This document shows, piece by piece, positions 33,806 through 42,215 of a DNA stretch of 64,000 nt. The translations under genes were made by a program, and so were the position numbers. This DNA comes from Tolypothrix sp. NIES-4075. GTDB lineage: Bacteria; Cyanobacteriota; Cyanobacteriia; Cyanobacteriales; Nostocaceae. The notes beneath the pieces were generated by a model. The model saw nothing but the letters and a program-made list of their open reading frames with translations, was not told where the DNA came from and did not search any database. Within the stretch, counting starts at the first letter, position 1; each line of letters begins with the position of its first letter. The stretch lies in assembly GCF_002218085.1 (NCBI RefSeq), contig NZ_BDUC01000003.1, forward strand, positions 283,666 through 347,665. The letters run 5' to 3'.

Positions 33806-34204
33806 TCACTGCGAAACCACAGTCGAACCCGCTGGAAATATCTCCGCATAATCTGGTGAAAAATTAGCTTGCAAATCTGCAAATTCACCCGGAGTTACAG
33901 CACTTTGCAACACAGTAAAAACAGCCCGGACATGCATCGCAGCAGCAGTGGGTTCTACATTTTCCTTCTCACTTACCATTTTGATAAACTCTTCCAAGCC
34001 AAAATGCTGACCATTTTCGCCTTCCCGACCGCGCAAAAATTCACCTAATTCTTTTGGCAACTGTGAAGCCAAATCCTTACCTTCATCACCCACAATGCGT
34101 TCTCGAATAGTTTCCAACGTAGCGCGAGTAGCACGTTCTGCCTCTTCACGAGAATCTAATTGAGCAACGCTTTGGACATGTTTAATAAACTGATCGTATT
34201 TCAC
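33806..34204 (-). CDS. DUF2267 family protein
   Basis: The 132-aa soluble protein matches DUF2267. It opens MKYDQFIKHVQ and continues with AERATRATLETIRERI, LASQLPKELGEFLRG, EEFIKMV and HVRAVFTVLQSAVTPGEFAD. The family is common in stress and plasmid-borne gene blocks and has no known activity. The gene precedes the PfpI gene by about 70 bases on the same strand and is likely in the same transcript. GGAGGAAG lies just before the ATG. Confidence 0.88.
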   Translation of the reverse strand: MKYDQFIKHVQSVAQLDSREEAERATRATLETIRERIVGDEGKDLASQLPKELGEFLRGREGENGQHFGLEEFIKMVSEKENVEPTAAAMHVRAVFTVLQSAVTPGEFADLQANFSPDYAEIFPAGSTVVSQ

Positions 34205-34515
34205 TTTCTTCCTCCACTTCTAAAAAATAATCAATGCTTTTTGGAGTTTTTAATTCTTCAATATATTTGCTTACCCTTCGCAATTCTCAGGTAAAAAGCT
34301 CGGTTTCATTTTGTCAAAAAATCGAATTTTATTTAATAATTCTTTAATTTTAAATGACTAGAGCATGAATTCACATTTTTAATAGTATGCAGCAATAGTT
34401 ATCTTCTCTTCACTCCAAAGGGATAGATTTTTTTCCATCTCAAGTAATACATCCCTAGGGAGACAAGCCAGATGAGGGAAAGCGTTATTTTGGAGATGCA
34501 GAAATATTTATAATT
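34205..34515. other. Divergent promoter region
   Basis: No gene is seen. The gap separates the divergent DUF2267 and DUF6335 genes and presumably holds both promoters. I could not identify a convincing sigma-factor or regulator site. Confidence 0.5.
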
Positions 34516-34977
34516 ATGGCGGATCAACAACAAGTAGATTTAGAAGCTCAACTCAACCGTGTAGATACAGATAAGGAACTTGAATCCAAAGATAATTTAC
34601 CAGAAGAAATTTCCGACCTACCACAGGAAATTACTGAATCCTATGGTACTGGTGTCAAAGAATCACCAGGCTACAATCTCGGCGGACGAGAAATGAAAGA
34701 GGAGTTGGATGAGTATGCAACATATGCCAGTCCAGAATTAACTGGAGGTGATGTTGATGCCGGTTGGCAACAAGCAGCAATGGTAGGTGATGAAGCTGTT
34801 GGCGGTACTGTTTCCACTCCCGATCAAGATATTGTTGATGAAATTGGTGCTGCTGTAGGAATAGAAATGGATGATGCCGCGTTTCTACGGACAAGCGAAA
34901 TGTTAGAACAGCGCGACGACAGTCGCTGGGAGTTAGATCCCAAGTCTTCTGAAGATTATGGAGACAGGAGGGAGTAG
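34516..34977 (+). CDS. DUF6335-like acidic protein
   Basis: The 153-aa protein is strongly acidic and probably largely disordered at its N-terminus. Visible blocks are LPQEITESYGTGVKE, SPELTGGDVDAGWQQA, VGDEAVGGTVSTPDQDIVDE and RDDSRWELDPKSSEDY. I recall this pattern from DUF6335 proteins of cyanobacteria, often beside catalase and desiccation genes. No signal peptide or metal motif is present. Function unknown. It stands alone on this strand, divergent from the DUF2267-PfpI-SRPBCC run. Confidence 0.75.
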   Translation: MADQQQVDLEAQLNRVDTDKELESKDNLPEEISDLPQEITESYGTGVKESPGYNLGGREMKEELDEYATYASPELTGGDVDAGWQQAAMVGDEAVGGTVSTPDQDIVDEIGAAVGIEMDDAAFLRTSEMLEQRDDSRWELDPKSSEDYGDRRE

Positions 34978-35087
34978 GGAGACAAGGGGACAAGGGGGAA
35001 AGGGAAAAGGGGAAAGGGAAAAGGAATAAAAAGCTTTTTCCATTACCCATTACCCATTACCCATTACCCATGCCCCATCCCCCACTC
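34974..35087. repeat. Purine-rich tract and heptamer array
   Basis: GGGGACAAGGGGGAAAGGG-type units are followed by CCATTAC/CCCATTA heptamers. The array lies between the stop codons of the convergent DUF6335 and SDR genes and could serve both as a terminator. Confidence 0.75.
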
Positions 35088-35963
35088 CTACTTAAGTGTC
35101 TGAGTTTCTTTATTTTCTAATCCTTCTTTAGAGTGATCGAGCCGCAATTCACCTTTGGGTGCAAAGCGCATCCACAATGGAGTTTCTGAACCGGCAGATC
35201 CTTTGGCAACGGTGACGCCACCATCAGCTAGCCAGAGTGCGCCGGTGACGTAGCTGGCTTCGTCGGAAGCGATGAAGGCGTATACATTTGCCATTTCTTC
35301 TGGTGTACCGCGTCGCGCTAATGGTGTACCTTCAATCAGGGATTTTTCCATCTTTGCGTCCATTGGACCGGTTTCTTTGTGCGTCCATGCAGTATCAATT
35401 GCACCGGGACAGACGCAATTAGCACGGATACCGTGTTTGGCTTGTTCGACGGCTACACCTTGCATGAATGAATGCATCCAGCCTTTGGTACCGCCGTATG
35501 TTGTGTTGTATGCTAAACCATTGAAGCCTGCTTCTGAACCCGCTGAGACGATGTTTCCTCGCGTTTTTTGAAGGTGGGGAAGTGAGAATTTTGTCATCAA
35601 AAACGCTGAACGAAGATTCATGCGAATTGTGTCATCAAATACATCAATGGGGTAATCTTCTGTTTCGGCTGTAGCCAGAAAAACTCCAGCGTTGTTGATT
35701 AAGATATCTAACTTGCCGTAAGCATTGATTGCAGTTTGCACGCAATTTTTAGCGTGAAACTCTTGGGAAACGTCTCCCGCGTAGGCGATCGCTTTGCCGC
35801 CATAATGTTTAATCGACTGCACCACGTCTTCAATCGGATCGCTTGGTAATCCGTTGACAACTACTGATGCACCTTCTTTAGCAAATTTGTGAGCGATCGC
35901 TTCTCCAATACCAGCACCAGCACCAGTAACTATCGCAACCTTACCCTCTAAACGTCTATCCAT
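35088..35963 (-). CDS. Short-chain dehydrogenase/reductase
   Basis: The 291-aa protein is a classical SDR with the cofactor motif VTGAGAGIGEA (about residues 12-22), NNAGVF near residue 90, and a catalytic YGGTK (Y-x-x-x-K) near residue 160. The C-terminal end is longer than usual, with MRFAPKGELRLDHSKEGLEN. The start at 35963 is fixed by AGGAGG seven bases upstream; the open frame begins 11 codons earlier without support. Glucose-dehydrogenase-like SDRs are common in stress blocks, but the substrate is not known. Confidence 0.9.
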   Translation of the reverse strand: MDRRLEGKVAIVTGAGAGIGEAIAHKFAKEGASVVVNGLPSDPIEDVVQSIKHYGGKAIAYAGDVSQEFHAKNCVQTAINAYGKLDILINNAGVFLATAETEDYPIDVFDDTIRMNLRSAFLMTKFSLPHLQKTRGNIVSAGSEAGFNGLAYNTTYGGTKGWMHSFMQGVAVEQAKHGIRANCVCPGAIDTAWTHKETGPMDAKMEKSLIEGTPLARRGTPEEMANVYAFIASDEASYVTGALWLADGGVTVAKGSAGSETPLWMRFAPKGELRLDHSKEGLENKETQTLK

Positions 35964-35981
35964 CGATATACCTCCTAAAAC

Positions 35982-36185
35982 TAGGGAATGGGGCATTGGT
36001 AATTGGGAATGGGGAATTGGTAATAGGGAATAGGGAATTGGTAATAGGGAATAGGGAATAGGGAATTGGTAATAGGGAATAGGGAATAGGGAATTGGTAA
36101 TAGTGATATGCGTTTTTTCCCATTACCCATTACCCATTATCCATTACCCATTACCCATTACCCATTCCCCACTCCCCACTCCCAA
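35982..36185. repeat. Long inverted heptamer arrays
   Basis: More than 20 units of GGGAATTGGTAATAG type on the left face CCCATTA units on the right around GATATGCG (about 36103-36115). The array lies between the divergent SDR and carotenoid-protein genes. It can form a long imperfect hairpin. Confidence 0.85.
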
Positions 36186-36223
36186 TTATTCTTCTCTTTG
36201 ATTTAGATACATCTGTCTTCAGT

Positions 36224-36236
36224 AGGGTTAAACCCT
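36224..36236. promoter_or_regulatory. Small inverted repeat upstream of HCP gene
   Basis: AGGGTT-A-AACCCT lies 58 bases before the start codon of the carotenoid-protein gene, and a further AGGGTT half-site follows at about 36252. It could be an operator, but no regulator is recognised. Confidence 0.25.
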
Positions 36237-36293
36237 CGATGTACCTTTGATAGGGTTGCAATAGCAATCATTTAATCGCAATCGGAGTTTGTT

Positions 36294-36785
36294 ATGACAT
36301 TTACCCAAACCAACGATCCAACAATTCGCGAACATGTTCAAGCATGGCAAGCGTTAGACGTAGACGATCAGCTTGCTTTGTTCTGGTTCGTTTACAAAGA
36401 AATGGGTAGTTCAATCACCCCAGCTGCACCCGGAGCAAGCACCGTTTCCCCAGAAATTGCCGAAGGTTTGTTCAATCAAGTTAAAGAATTATCTCACGAA
36501 GAACAACTACAACTTCAGCGCGATTTGATTAATGGTGTAGATAAGCAATTGACTCGTGAATATGGCTCTTTGGGTGAAACCACCAAGCTGTTATTTTGGT
36601 ATCGGCTAGCTCAAGGCATGGAAAACGCTACTATCATTCCTATGCCTGCTAGCTATCAGCTTTCTTCTCAACCCCAAGAACTGTTGAATAAAATTAAGCA
36701 ACTTGGTTTTGAAGAGCAAATCACTCTTTTCCGTGATTACGTTGCCCCATTCGGTGCTGAAGCCAAAGGTGGCGCAGAAGTCTAA
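36294..36785 (+). CDS. Helical carotenoid protein (OCP N-terminal-domain paralogue)
   Basis: The 163-aa protein corresponds to the all-helical N-terminal domain of orange carotenoid protein without the C-terminal domain, i.e. an HCP. Carotenoid-contacting positions of OCP are kept. LALFWFVYKEMG matches the W41/Y44 segment, SITPAAPGA follows directly, KLLFWYRLAQGM matches W110/Y111, and ITLFRDYV keeps the R155 position. HCPs bind a keto-carotenoid and quench singlet oxygen or excited phycobilisomes. It is followed by a terminator-like hairpin, so it is probably a separate transcript from the two paralogues downstream. Confidence 0.9.
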   Translation: MTFTQTNDPTIREHVQAWQALDVDDQLALFWFVYKEMGSSITPAAPGASTVSPEIAEGLFNQVKELSHEEQLQLQRDLINGVDKQLTREYGSLGETTKLLFWYRLAQGMENATIIPMPASYQLSSQPQELLNKIKQLGFEEQITLFRDYVAPFGAEAKGGAEV

Positions 36786-37271
36786 AGCTTTGAAATTTTT
36801 GATAAGTAGCCCAAGCCGCGCTACCTAACAATCAGACAAGGTTTAATTCCCCCCTAGTTTCGAGCGGCTTAAGCCGCTCGGACTTTTCCTAGACGTGCAA
36901 CATTCCTAATTCTGTAATCTGCAAAATAAAAAATCACAGACGAACATAGATAATAAATATTCTATGTTCATCTATGATTTTTAGTTTGGTATTTGCGCCC
37001 GATAGCCCTCTTGCCCTTTAGTTTGGGTTCAATATTAGAGCTGAGGTCTGACAGAAACTTACCTCTCTCTTATGGCTGGTTTAAAAATAATAATTTCTAA
37101 TTACCTTTCTATGTTTTAATAGTGAACTAACTAGATTTTAATTTTTAACCTGTATAGAAGCATAACTGAGAAGTTGCAAATATACGTTGTAGATTTGGTG
37201 AAAGTTTTTTTCCAAACACACAACCAAATTACAACAACCACAGATGCATCACTAAAAAGCTCGGAGGCATT
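36786..37271. other. Intergenic gap with hairpins
   Basis: No gene is seen. A perfect 20-base palindrome CGAGCGGCTTAAGCCGCTCG lies at 36861-36880 and a second hairpin at about 36929-36982 (listed separately). The right half is AT-rich and presumably carries the promoter of the next gene, which has GGAGG before its ATG. Confidence 0.55.
36929..36982 (+). terminator. Terminator-like hairpin after HCP gene
   Basis: The arm AAAAATCACAGA-CGAACATAGA pairs imperfectly with TCTATGTTCA-TCTATGATTTTT around an AT loop and is followed by TTTTT. It lies about 150 bases after the HCP stop and works in both directions in principle. Confidence 0.5.
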
Positions 37272-37778
37272 ATGACTTCTACAAATGTTAATCCATCACA
37301 ACAAGCTGTATTAGCATTTCAGCGATTGAAGATAGACGATCGCCTAACAGTACTGGGGTTACTTTTTACCTCTTTTGCTGATAAAATACCTGCAAATGCT
37401 GCAAATTCCTTGCCAACAGAAAAGGCTGCGGAGTTAGTAGCACAAGTTCAAAAACTGTCCTCTTCTGAACAGCTATTCGCTTTGCGTGACTTGCTACCAG
37501 CAGACACACAAGACCAGGACGAAGTAATGCTCGATCCAAATCCCAGCAAAGCGATGGTTGAACTCGCTCATGGTGGAAATAAAATTTATACTGGTGAATA
37601 TGGTAACATGCAACCTGAAGGTAAATTAGCTTTCTGGTATCTACTAGCAGAAAGATTAAGAACCGTATTCATGGTATCAAGTCAATCTCAACCTTCTCAA
37701 CAAGCAACAGAAGTGTTTAACTCTCTAAAATCATTAAATACTGACGATTTAGTATCTTTCTTTAAGAAAGTGCTGTAA
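37272..37778 (+). CDS. Divergent OCP N-terminal-domain-like protein, copy 1
   Basis: The 168-aa helical protein aligns by eye with HCPs: IDDRLTVLGLLFTSFADKIPANA against the W41/Y44 segment, and GKLAFWYLLAERL against the W110/Y111 segment. W41 appears replaced by Gly, Y44 by Phe and the R155 position by Phe. A 25-residue insertion with MLDPNPSKAMVELAHGGN precedes the second helical half. It may bind a different carotenoid or none. GGAGG lies before the ATG. It is closely related to the next gene, 107 bases downstream. Confidence 0.75.
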   Translation: MTSTNVNPSQQAVLAFQRLKIDDRLTVLGLLFTSFADKIPANAANSLPTEKAAELVAQVQKLSSSEQLFALRDLLPADTQDQDEVMLDPNPSKAMVELAHGGNKIYTGEYGNMQPEGKLAFWYLLAERLRTVFMVSSQSQPSQQATEVFNSLKSLNTDDLVSFFKKVL

Positions 37779-37885
37779 TCCGAAGTTTTAACTGAAGTGT
37801 AGGCTGGGTATTGCCCACCTCTACAAATCAAAATATAATACTTTTTTGAAGACCATTTTTCTAAATTCTAGTTAACTAACTTGAG

Positions 37886-38341
37886 GTGTTTATGACTTCT
37901 ACGAATACCAATTTTATCGAAGTAGCTGTATCAAAATTTAAAAGCTTAAATGCAGACGATCGCCTAGCTGTACTCGCATTGCTTTTTACTCAAATTTCTG
38001 AGGAAGTTCCCGCCAGCGCTCTCAATTGTATGCCGAGTGACGGAACCGCAGATTTGGTAGGAGAAATTCAAAAATTATCCCACCCAGAACAAATATCAGC
38101 TTTGCGTCAGTTACAAAATCAAGAAAACAGCGAAAAAGTAATTTCCACTGATAGTTATACCTCAATGGATGCTGAATGTAAATTGGCTTTTTGGTATCAC
38201 TTAGCCCAAAATTTAGGCGGTTCACTTGTGGGTATACCACATGATTATATACCTTCCGAACCAGCAGCAGAAGTGTTGGATTTATTCCAGATGAATAGTA
38301 CCGAAGAAATAATGTCTTTTATGCAGCAAGTACTTTCATAA
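37886..38341 (+). CDS. Divergent OCP N-terminal-domain-like protein, copy 2
   Basis: The 151-aa protein resembles its upstream neighbour: LNADDRLAVLALLFTQISEEVPA and CKLAFWYHLAQNLGG. The W41 position is Ala, Y44 is Phe and the R155 position is Met. The insertion of copy 1 is mostly absent. Like copy 1 it lacks a signal peptide. A TTG three bases upstream allows the frame to start one codon earlier, but GAGGTG lies well placed for the ATG used for M3 (37892). The pair is probably co-transcribed with the small membrane protein and cytochrome genes. Confidence 0.72.
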   Translation: MFMTSTNTNFIEVAVSKFKSLNADDRLAVLALLFTQISEEVPASALNCMPSDGTADLVGEIQKLSHPEQISALRQLQNQENSEKVISTDSYTSMDAECKLAFWYHLAQNLGGSLVGIPHDYIPSEPAAEVLDLFQMNSTEEIMSFMQQVLS

Positions 38342-38361
38342 GCTTAAGTTATCATATCCTC

Positions 38362-38405
38362 GTTCCCAGTCTCTGACTGGGAATGCACTCATAAGGCGGA
38401 GCCTT
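38362..38405. repeat. Double hairpin repeat
   Basis: TTCCCAGTC-TCT-GACTGGGAA (38363-38383) is a perfect 9-bp stem, followed by AAGGC-GGA-GCCTT (38393-38405). The pair resembles a dispersed Nostocales repeat. It may attenuate transcription between the carotenoid-protein genes and the downstream genes. Confidence 0.6.
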
Positions 38406-38431
38406 AATTATTAAATATACAATAAAAGATT

Positions 38432-38656
38432 ATGGTACAAACAAAAACTATTGAACGAGAAAATATTAAAAGAAAGCATTTGATTTCCAGTCTGATAACT
38501 GGTTTAGTAATCGGTACAATCTTAGGTACACCTATCGGCTGGTTTGCTCATCGATTTTATTATCAGCAAAATTTAGCTCGGACTTTGATTTGTCGAGAAC
38601 AAAATAGCAATAAGCCAGCAATAGTTGTCGATCAAATTTGCGGTTCTAGATTCTAA
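38432..38656 (+). CDS. Small single-pass membrane protein, 74 aa
   Basis: I do not recognise a family. The protein has a basic N-terminus (ENIKRKHLISS), one strongly hydrophobic helix (about residues 20-42, GLVIGTILGTPIGWFAH) and a C-terminal tail with two cysteines (LICREQ and DQICGSRF). It ends eight bases before the cytochrome start, so the two are almost certainly co-transcribed. A role as a small partner or anchor of the cytochrome is a guess from position. Confidence 0.65.
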   Translation: MVQTKTIERENIKRKHLISSLITGLVIGTILGTPIGWFAHRFYYQQNLARTLICREQNSNKPAIVVDQICGSRF

Positions 38657-38664
38657 CTTATTTT

Positions 38665-40746
38665 ATGGTATATTCTCCCGAACGAACGAAAAGCGCAGAT
38701 GAAAACCTAAAAGCGCAAAGGCAATATTTAGGGCTACGTCGGGTTAGTATACTGCTAGCTTTGATTGTCTTTATTAGTTTCTTAGCATATCAAATTGATA
38801 TCGCTATTCCCGGAACGCCAAGTATTAACAATACATATACACCAATTACCCAACCGACAGCACAAGAAATAAATTCTTATGATGTGTTGGGTAAAGTTGT
38901 CAGTAAAAATGAAGCTGCAAGTTTGCTGAAAACAGATGAAGGCAAACAGCAACTATCAGCAGATAATGGTGCTGTAGCTATTACTGAAGATTTGATTAAA
39001 CTTGGTCGCAAAACTTTTTATACAGAAACCTTTGGAAATGAGGTTTTTTTTACTGATGTAACTGGTGTTTTGAATGGACCGTTGAATGTTGGGAATTTAG
39101 CTTATGCGATCGCCTCTCTTGGTGGCAAGCATACCACAAATCTGCAAGTGAGGATGGATCGAGATATGCAAGTAGGCGATCGCACTTTCAAAAAAGGTGA
39201 TATCCTCAACACCGGACTTGACGTACCCAAAGGTTCTCTCTTTCCCTTGGGAATTATCACTCATATCAATCAAGGTAAAATTCGCGTAGGTGTTACTTGT
39301 GCTGCGTGTCATGCGGCTGTTGATAACGTCAGCGGACGCATTTTAGAAGGCGCACCAAATAACGACTTAGATACCGGTTTGATTCTCGCATTAGCGAGTA
39401 ATTCAGCCGCTTGGTTTCGACAAACTGGTGTAAATCCGCAAACAGTGCGCCGTGGTGAAACTACTTATATGAAGGCGGATGGCAAGCGATACCTACGGCA
39501 CGCGAGTACGCGATCGCGTTTACCAAACATTCAAGCTTTAGAAAACGCCGTTGATGCAGAATTATTAACTTGGTCTCCCGGCAACTTTGACTCAACCGGC
39601 GACAATGTTAACAATCCTTCGCAAAATCCATCTTCCTATACTTTTGCCGCATATCCTTACGGGTGGAGTGGTAACGCGGCAATTGGCTGGTTTCACGGAC
39701 TCACCACACTTAACAGCAACGTTCACGCCACAAACTCAGATTTGACAACCGGTGCTGATGCTAGTCAAAAGCTATTAGGTATTGACAAAGAAACCTACTT
39801 AGGCGTGATTTTGCAAAACTCCGCCAATCCAGCCTTCAGATTACCACAAAACGCCAAACCATCAGAATTCTTGGAGAAAATCGATCCGACTCCTGGCACA
39901 CCGGCAATGAACGAAGTAATTAAAATGCCAGGATTTCCCAAAGGTTCGCCATTCATACTTGATGGATTGATGGCAAGTTCACCTGGTTTGCCAGTTGCAG
40001 CACAACTTAACGGCATGTCAGCGTTTCAAAACTCCCTTGCACCACCGCCAAATCATTCTACCAACTCAGAAGCAGTCAAGCGAGGGGCAGCGATTTTCAC
40101 AAAAGCCGGGTGCGTTGAGTGTCATAGCGGCAGATATTTCACCAACAATCATGCGATCGCAGAATCGGAAATCAAATCTCAACCTTCACGCGCTAAAGCA
40201 CAAGCAGCTTTCGCCGGCAACTTCACACAACCGCAGACTTACCCCAGCAACGTCCGGGTTCCCTTGCCAGAAAATCCCTTAGTGCTGAATGTTCCCAATA
40301 TCATATCCGAAGAAGACTTCAAACTAGCATTTGCCATTGGTAACGCCGGCGGTTACAAAGTGCCTAGCTTGATAGGATTAGCCGTCACCGCACCATATTT
40401 GCATGATGGTGGTGTCGCAGCAGGAAAAGAAGCACTGCAAGTAGATAAAAACGGTTATAAAATCGTTAATTCCGAGCAATTGGGACTTACAGGGACTTCC
40501 TTAAAAAACATTGCCCCAGATCCAAGTGCAAGTTTGCGCGTGCTTGTAGATCGTAACTTGCGTAGGCAAGTAGTTTTAGCCAATCATGCTAATTCCAACT
40601 TGCAAAAGTCCAACGCAGACGGTAGCGGACACAATTACTGGGTTGATAAACAGGCAGGTTTTGATATTCAAGACCAAACCGACTTGATAGAATTTCTTCT
40701 CTCACTAGACGACGATCCAGAAATTATTCCACCTCAAAGTCGCTAA
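38665..40746 (+). CDS. MauG-like c-type cytochrome, two haem motifs, membrane-anchored
   Basis: The 693-aa protein has an N-terminal anchor (about residues 27-46, VSILLALIVFISFLAYQI) and two c-type haem motifs, CAACH at 212-216 and CVECH at 483-487. The C-terminal KVPSLIGLAVTAPYLHDGGVA is the typical end of MauG and dihaem peroxidase proteins. The spacing of more than 260 residues between the haem sites and the total length exceed classical dihaem peroxidases (about 330 aa). It should act on the lumenal or periplasmic side. Its substrate is unknown. It follows the small membrane-protein gene by eight bases. Confidence 0.82.
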   Translation: MVYSPERTKSADENLKAQRQYLGLRRVSILLALIVFISFLAYQIDIAIPGTPSINNTYTPITQPTAQEINSYDVLGKVVSKNEAASLLKTDEGKQQLSADNGAVAITEDLIKLGRKTFYTETFGNEVFFTDVTGVLNGPLNVGNLAYAIASLGGKHTTNLQVRMDRDMQVGDRTFKKGDILNTGLDVPKGSLFPLGIITHINQGKIRVGVTCAACHAAVDNVSGRILEGAPNNDLDTGLILALASNSAAWFRQTGVNPQTVRRGETTYMKADGKRYLRHASTRSRLPNIQALENAVDAELLTWSPGNFDSTGDNVNNPSQNPSSYTFAAYPYGWSGNAAIGWFHGLTTLNSNVHATNSDLTTGADASQKLLGIDKETYLGVILQNSANPAFRLPQNAKPSEFLEKIDPTPGTPAMNEVIKMPGFPKGSPFILDGLMASSPGLPVAAQLNGMSAFQNSLAPPPNHSTNSEAVKRGAAIFTKAGCVECHSGRYFTNNHAIAESEIKSQPSRAKAQAAFAGNFTQPQTYPSNVRVPLPENPLVLNVPNIISEEDFKLAFAIGNAGGYKVPSLIGLAVTAPYLHDGGVAAGKEALQVDKNGYKIVNSEQLGLTGTSLKNIAPDPSASLRVLVDRNLRRQVVLANHANSNLQKSNADGSGHNYWVDKQAGFDIQDQTDLIEFLLSLDDDPEIIPPQSR

Positions 40747-41332
40747 ACAAACAAAATACCCTTAAAAGCAGCCCACAGCCTAAAAACCTGTGGGTTTCTC
40801 GTATAACCGTAGTAAGCGATTTATCGCTTATTTGAGGCACTCTTCGTGCCCACTACGAAAAAAACTACTCCAGAATCTGATAGAAACCTGACAAAGCTGG
40901 GAATAATAAATCTGTCTTAAAAAACTAGGCTGGGTGCGTTTGTAGCGTCTGAGATTTGGAAATTTCCAAAACATCAGTAAAACAAATCACTTTTTTAGTT
41001 AATATTACAGAGATTGAGGTATTCCCGATGAGTTAGATGAGTAGAGACGATGTGCGTGAAAGACTTGGAAACGTCGATCAAATCCGCGACATTATTTTTG
41101 GATCGCAAATCAGAGACTACGACAATCGATATTTCAACCTGAAATCAAGCTATAGCTTGATGCAAAATCTGTGTTATTCCAAATTGCTTAAATAACACAT
41201 TGATATGACTCAACCCTCTTGGCTAAATCGCTGTGTTGCTTTAGAACCGATAGACAAGTAACTTAAAATTTAAAATTGAAGATTTGATTTATAGTAGTTT
41301 TTCTTTCGGATACATTCTATTTTGGGAAAAAT
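40747..41332. other. Intergenic gap with repeat and a broken small gene
   Basis: A GTAGTAAGCGATTTATCGCTTA...CCCACTACG dispersed hairpin lies at about 40808-40858. The only coding trace is the fragment at 41037-41195, listed separately. The last 130 bases before the GTPase gene look AT-rich and promoter-like, but no site is certain. Confidence 0.55.
41037..41195 (+). pseudogene. Truncated coiled-coil partner of Rab-like GTPase
   Basis: The 52-codon frame encodes SRDDVRERLGNVDQIRDIIF and SQIRDYDNRYFNL, which I recall as the conserved beginning of longer cyanobacterial coiled-coil proteins encoded next to small GTPases. After about residue 37 the sequence loses this character (SSYSLMQNLCYSKLLK) and stops, as after a frameshift. 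An ATG-AGT-TAG triplet just before the start looks like a duplicated start region. The family memory is moderate, but the truncation fits with the broken gene on the other side of the GTPase. Confidence 0.5.
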
Positions 41333-41860
41333 ATGTCCACAATAGCTAAAAAAATCTGTCTAATTGGTGATTTTGGTGTAGGCAAAACCACCCTGATTCG
41401 CCGATTTGTAGAAGGACAGTTCAGCGATAAGTATCTTTCGACTGTCGGAGTCAAAATATCTCGTAAATTAATTGATTTTTCCGACAAAACCGCAGAAAAT
41501 ACGCAAAACTTACAACTGATTATCTGGGATATTGAAGGTAGTAATAAATTTAAGGCAATTGCTCCAAGTTATTTTCAGGGAGCTAAAGGAGCAGTGATAG
41601 TTGGTGATGCAACAGTACAAGAAACGCTCAATCATCTCTCTGAACATATTCAAAATTTTTTACTTGTAAGTCCTAAAAGCTATATTATCATTGCCTTGAA
41701 TAAATCAGATTTAATTGAAACCGAGTATCGAGAAACTCTCCGACAACTATATCAATTTAGCGAACGTGTAATAGCCACCTATTTAACTTCTGCTAAAACT
41801 GGCGATAATGTTGATGAAATGTTTACTGTTTTGGCTCAAGCTTTAATGCAAGTCAATTGA
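41333..41860 (+). CDS. Rab-like small GTPase
   Basis: The 175-aa protein is a bacterial Ras/Rab-superfamily GTPase. It has the P-loop GDFGVGKTT (residues 12-20), switch I with STVGVK, the G3 motif WDIEG without the usual catalytic Gln (GSNKF follows), G4 NKSD and G5 TSAKTG. There is no prenylation motif, so it is probably cytosolic. In cyanobacteria such GTPases are often encoded beside coiled-coil and sensor proteins. Here both neighbours (41037-41195 and 41889-42215) are broken, while the GTPase itself appears intact. Confidence 0.87.
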   Translation: MSTIAKKICLIGDFGVGKTTLIRRFVEGQFSDKYLSTVGVKISRKLIDFSDKTAENTQNLQLIIWDIEGSNKFKAIAPSYFQGAKGAVIVGDATVQETLNHLSEHIQNFLLVSPKSYIIIALNKSDLIETEYRETLRQLYQFSERVIATYLTSAKTGDNVDEMFTVLAQALMQVN

Positions 41861-41888
41861 AATAACTTAATGCTATCGCGAGGTGTTT

Positions 41889-42215
41889 ATGAATTCATTG
41901 TTGAAAAATCTGCTGTCTCTGCGTCGTATTGAATATTTGGTTATTGACCACAACTTAAAGATTTTAGAGATGTCTTTGGGAGTAAATCGTTTTGTTGATA
42001 TTTACGAGTAAGTGCAGTTAGGTAACGATATTCGGCTTGCTTTTCCGAAACTAGAGGGACTTGAAGATGTTTTTGAAGCGATTCTACAAGGAAAGCAAAA
42101 TAATTTTGAATTAAACGGATTTAATATAAATGAATACCGTTTCTCAGCTCGACAAAATTCATTTTTGTCGAGCTTAGTAGATACGAACAAAGAAGTATTT
42201 CATCAAGTTTGTTGA
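41889..42215 (+). pseudogene. Broken N-terminal sensor (PAS-like) gene
   Basis: The ATG at 41889 has GAGGTG just upstream and lies 28 bases after the GTPase stop. The frame reads NSLLKNLLSLRRIEYLVIDH and SLGVNRFVDIYE, then TAA (42009-42011), and continues in the same frame with VQLGNDIRLAFPKLEGLEDV and QGKQNNFELNGFNI until 42215. The two parts together look like the PAS-like start of sensor proteins encoded after Rab-like GTPases. The in-frame stop and the lack of any kinase or cyclase domain mark it as a remnant. Its end overlaps the convergent kinase gene by 13 bases. Confidence 0.7.
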
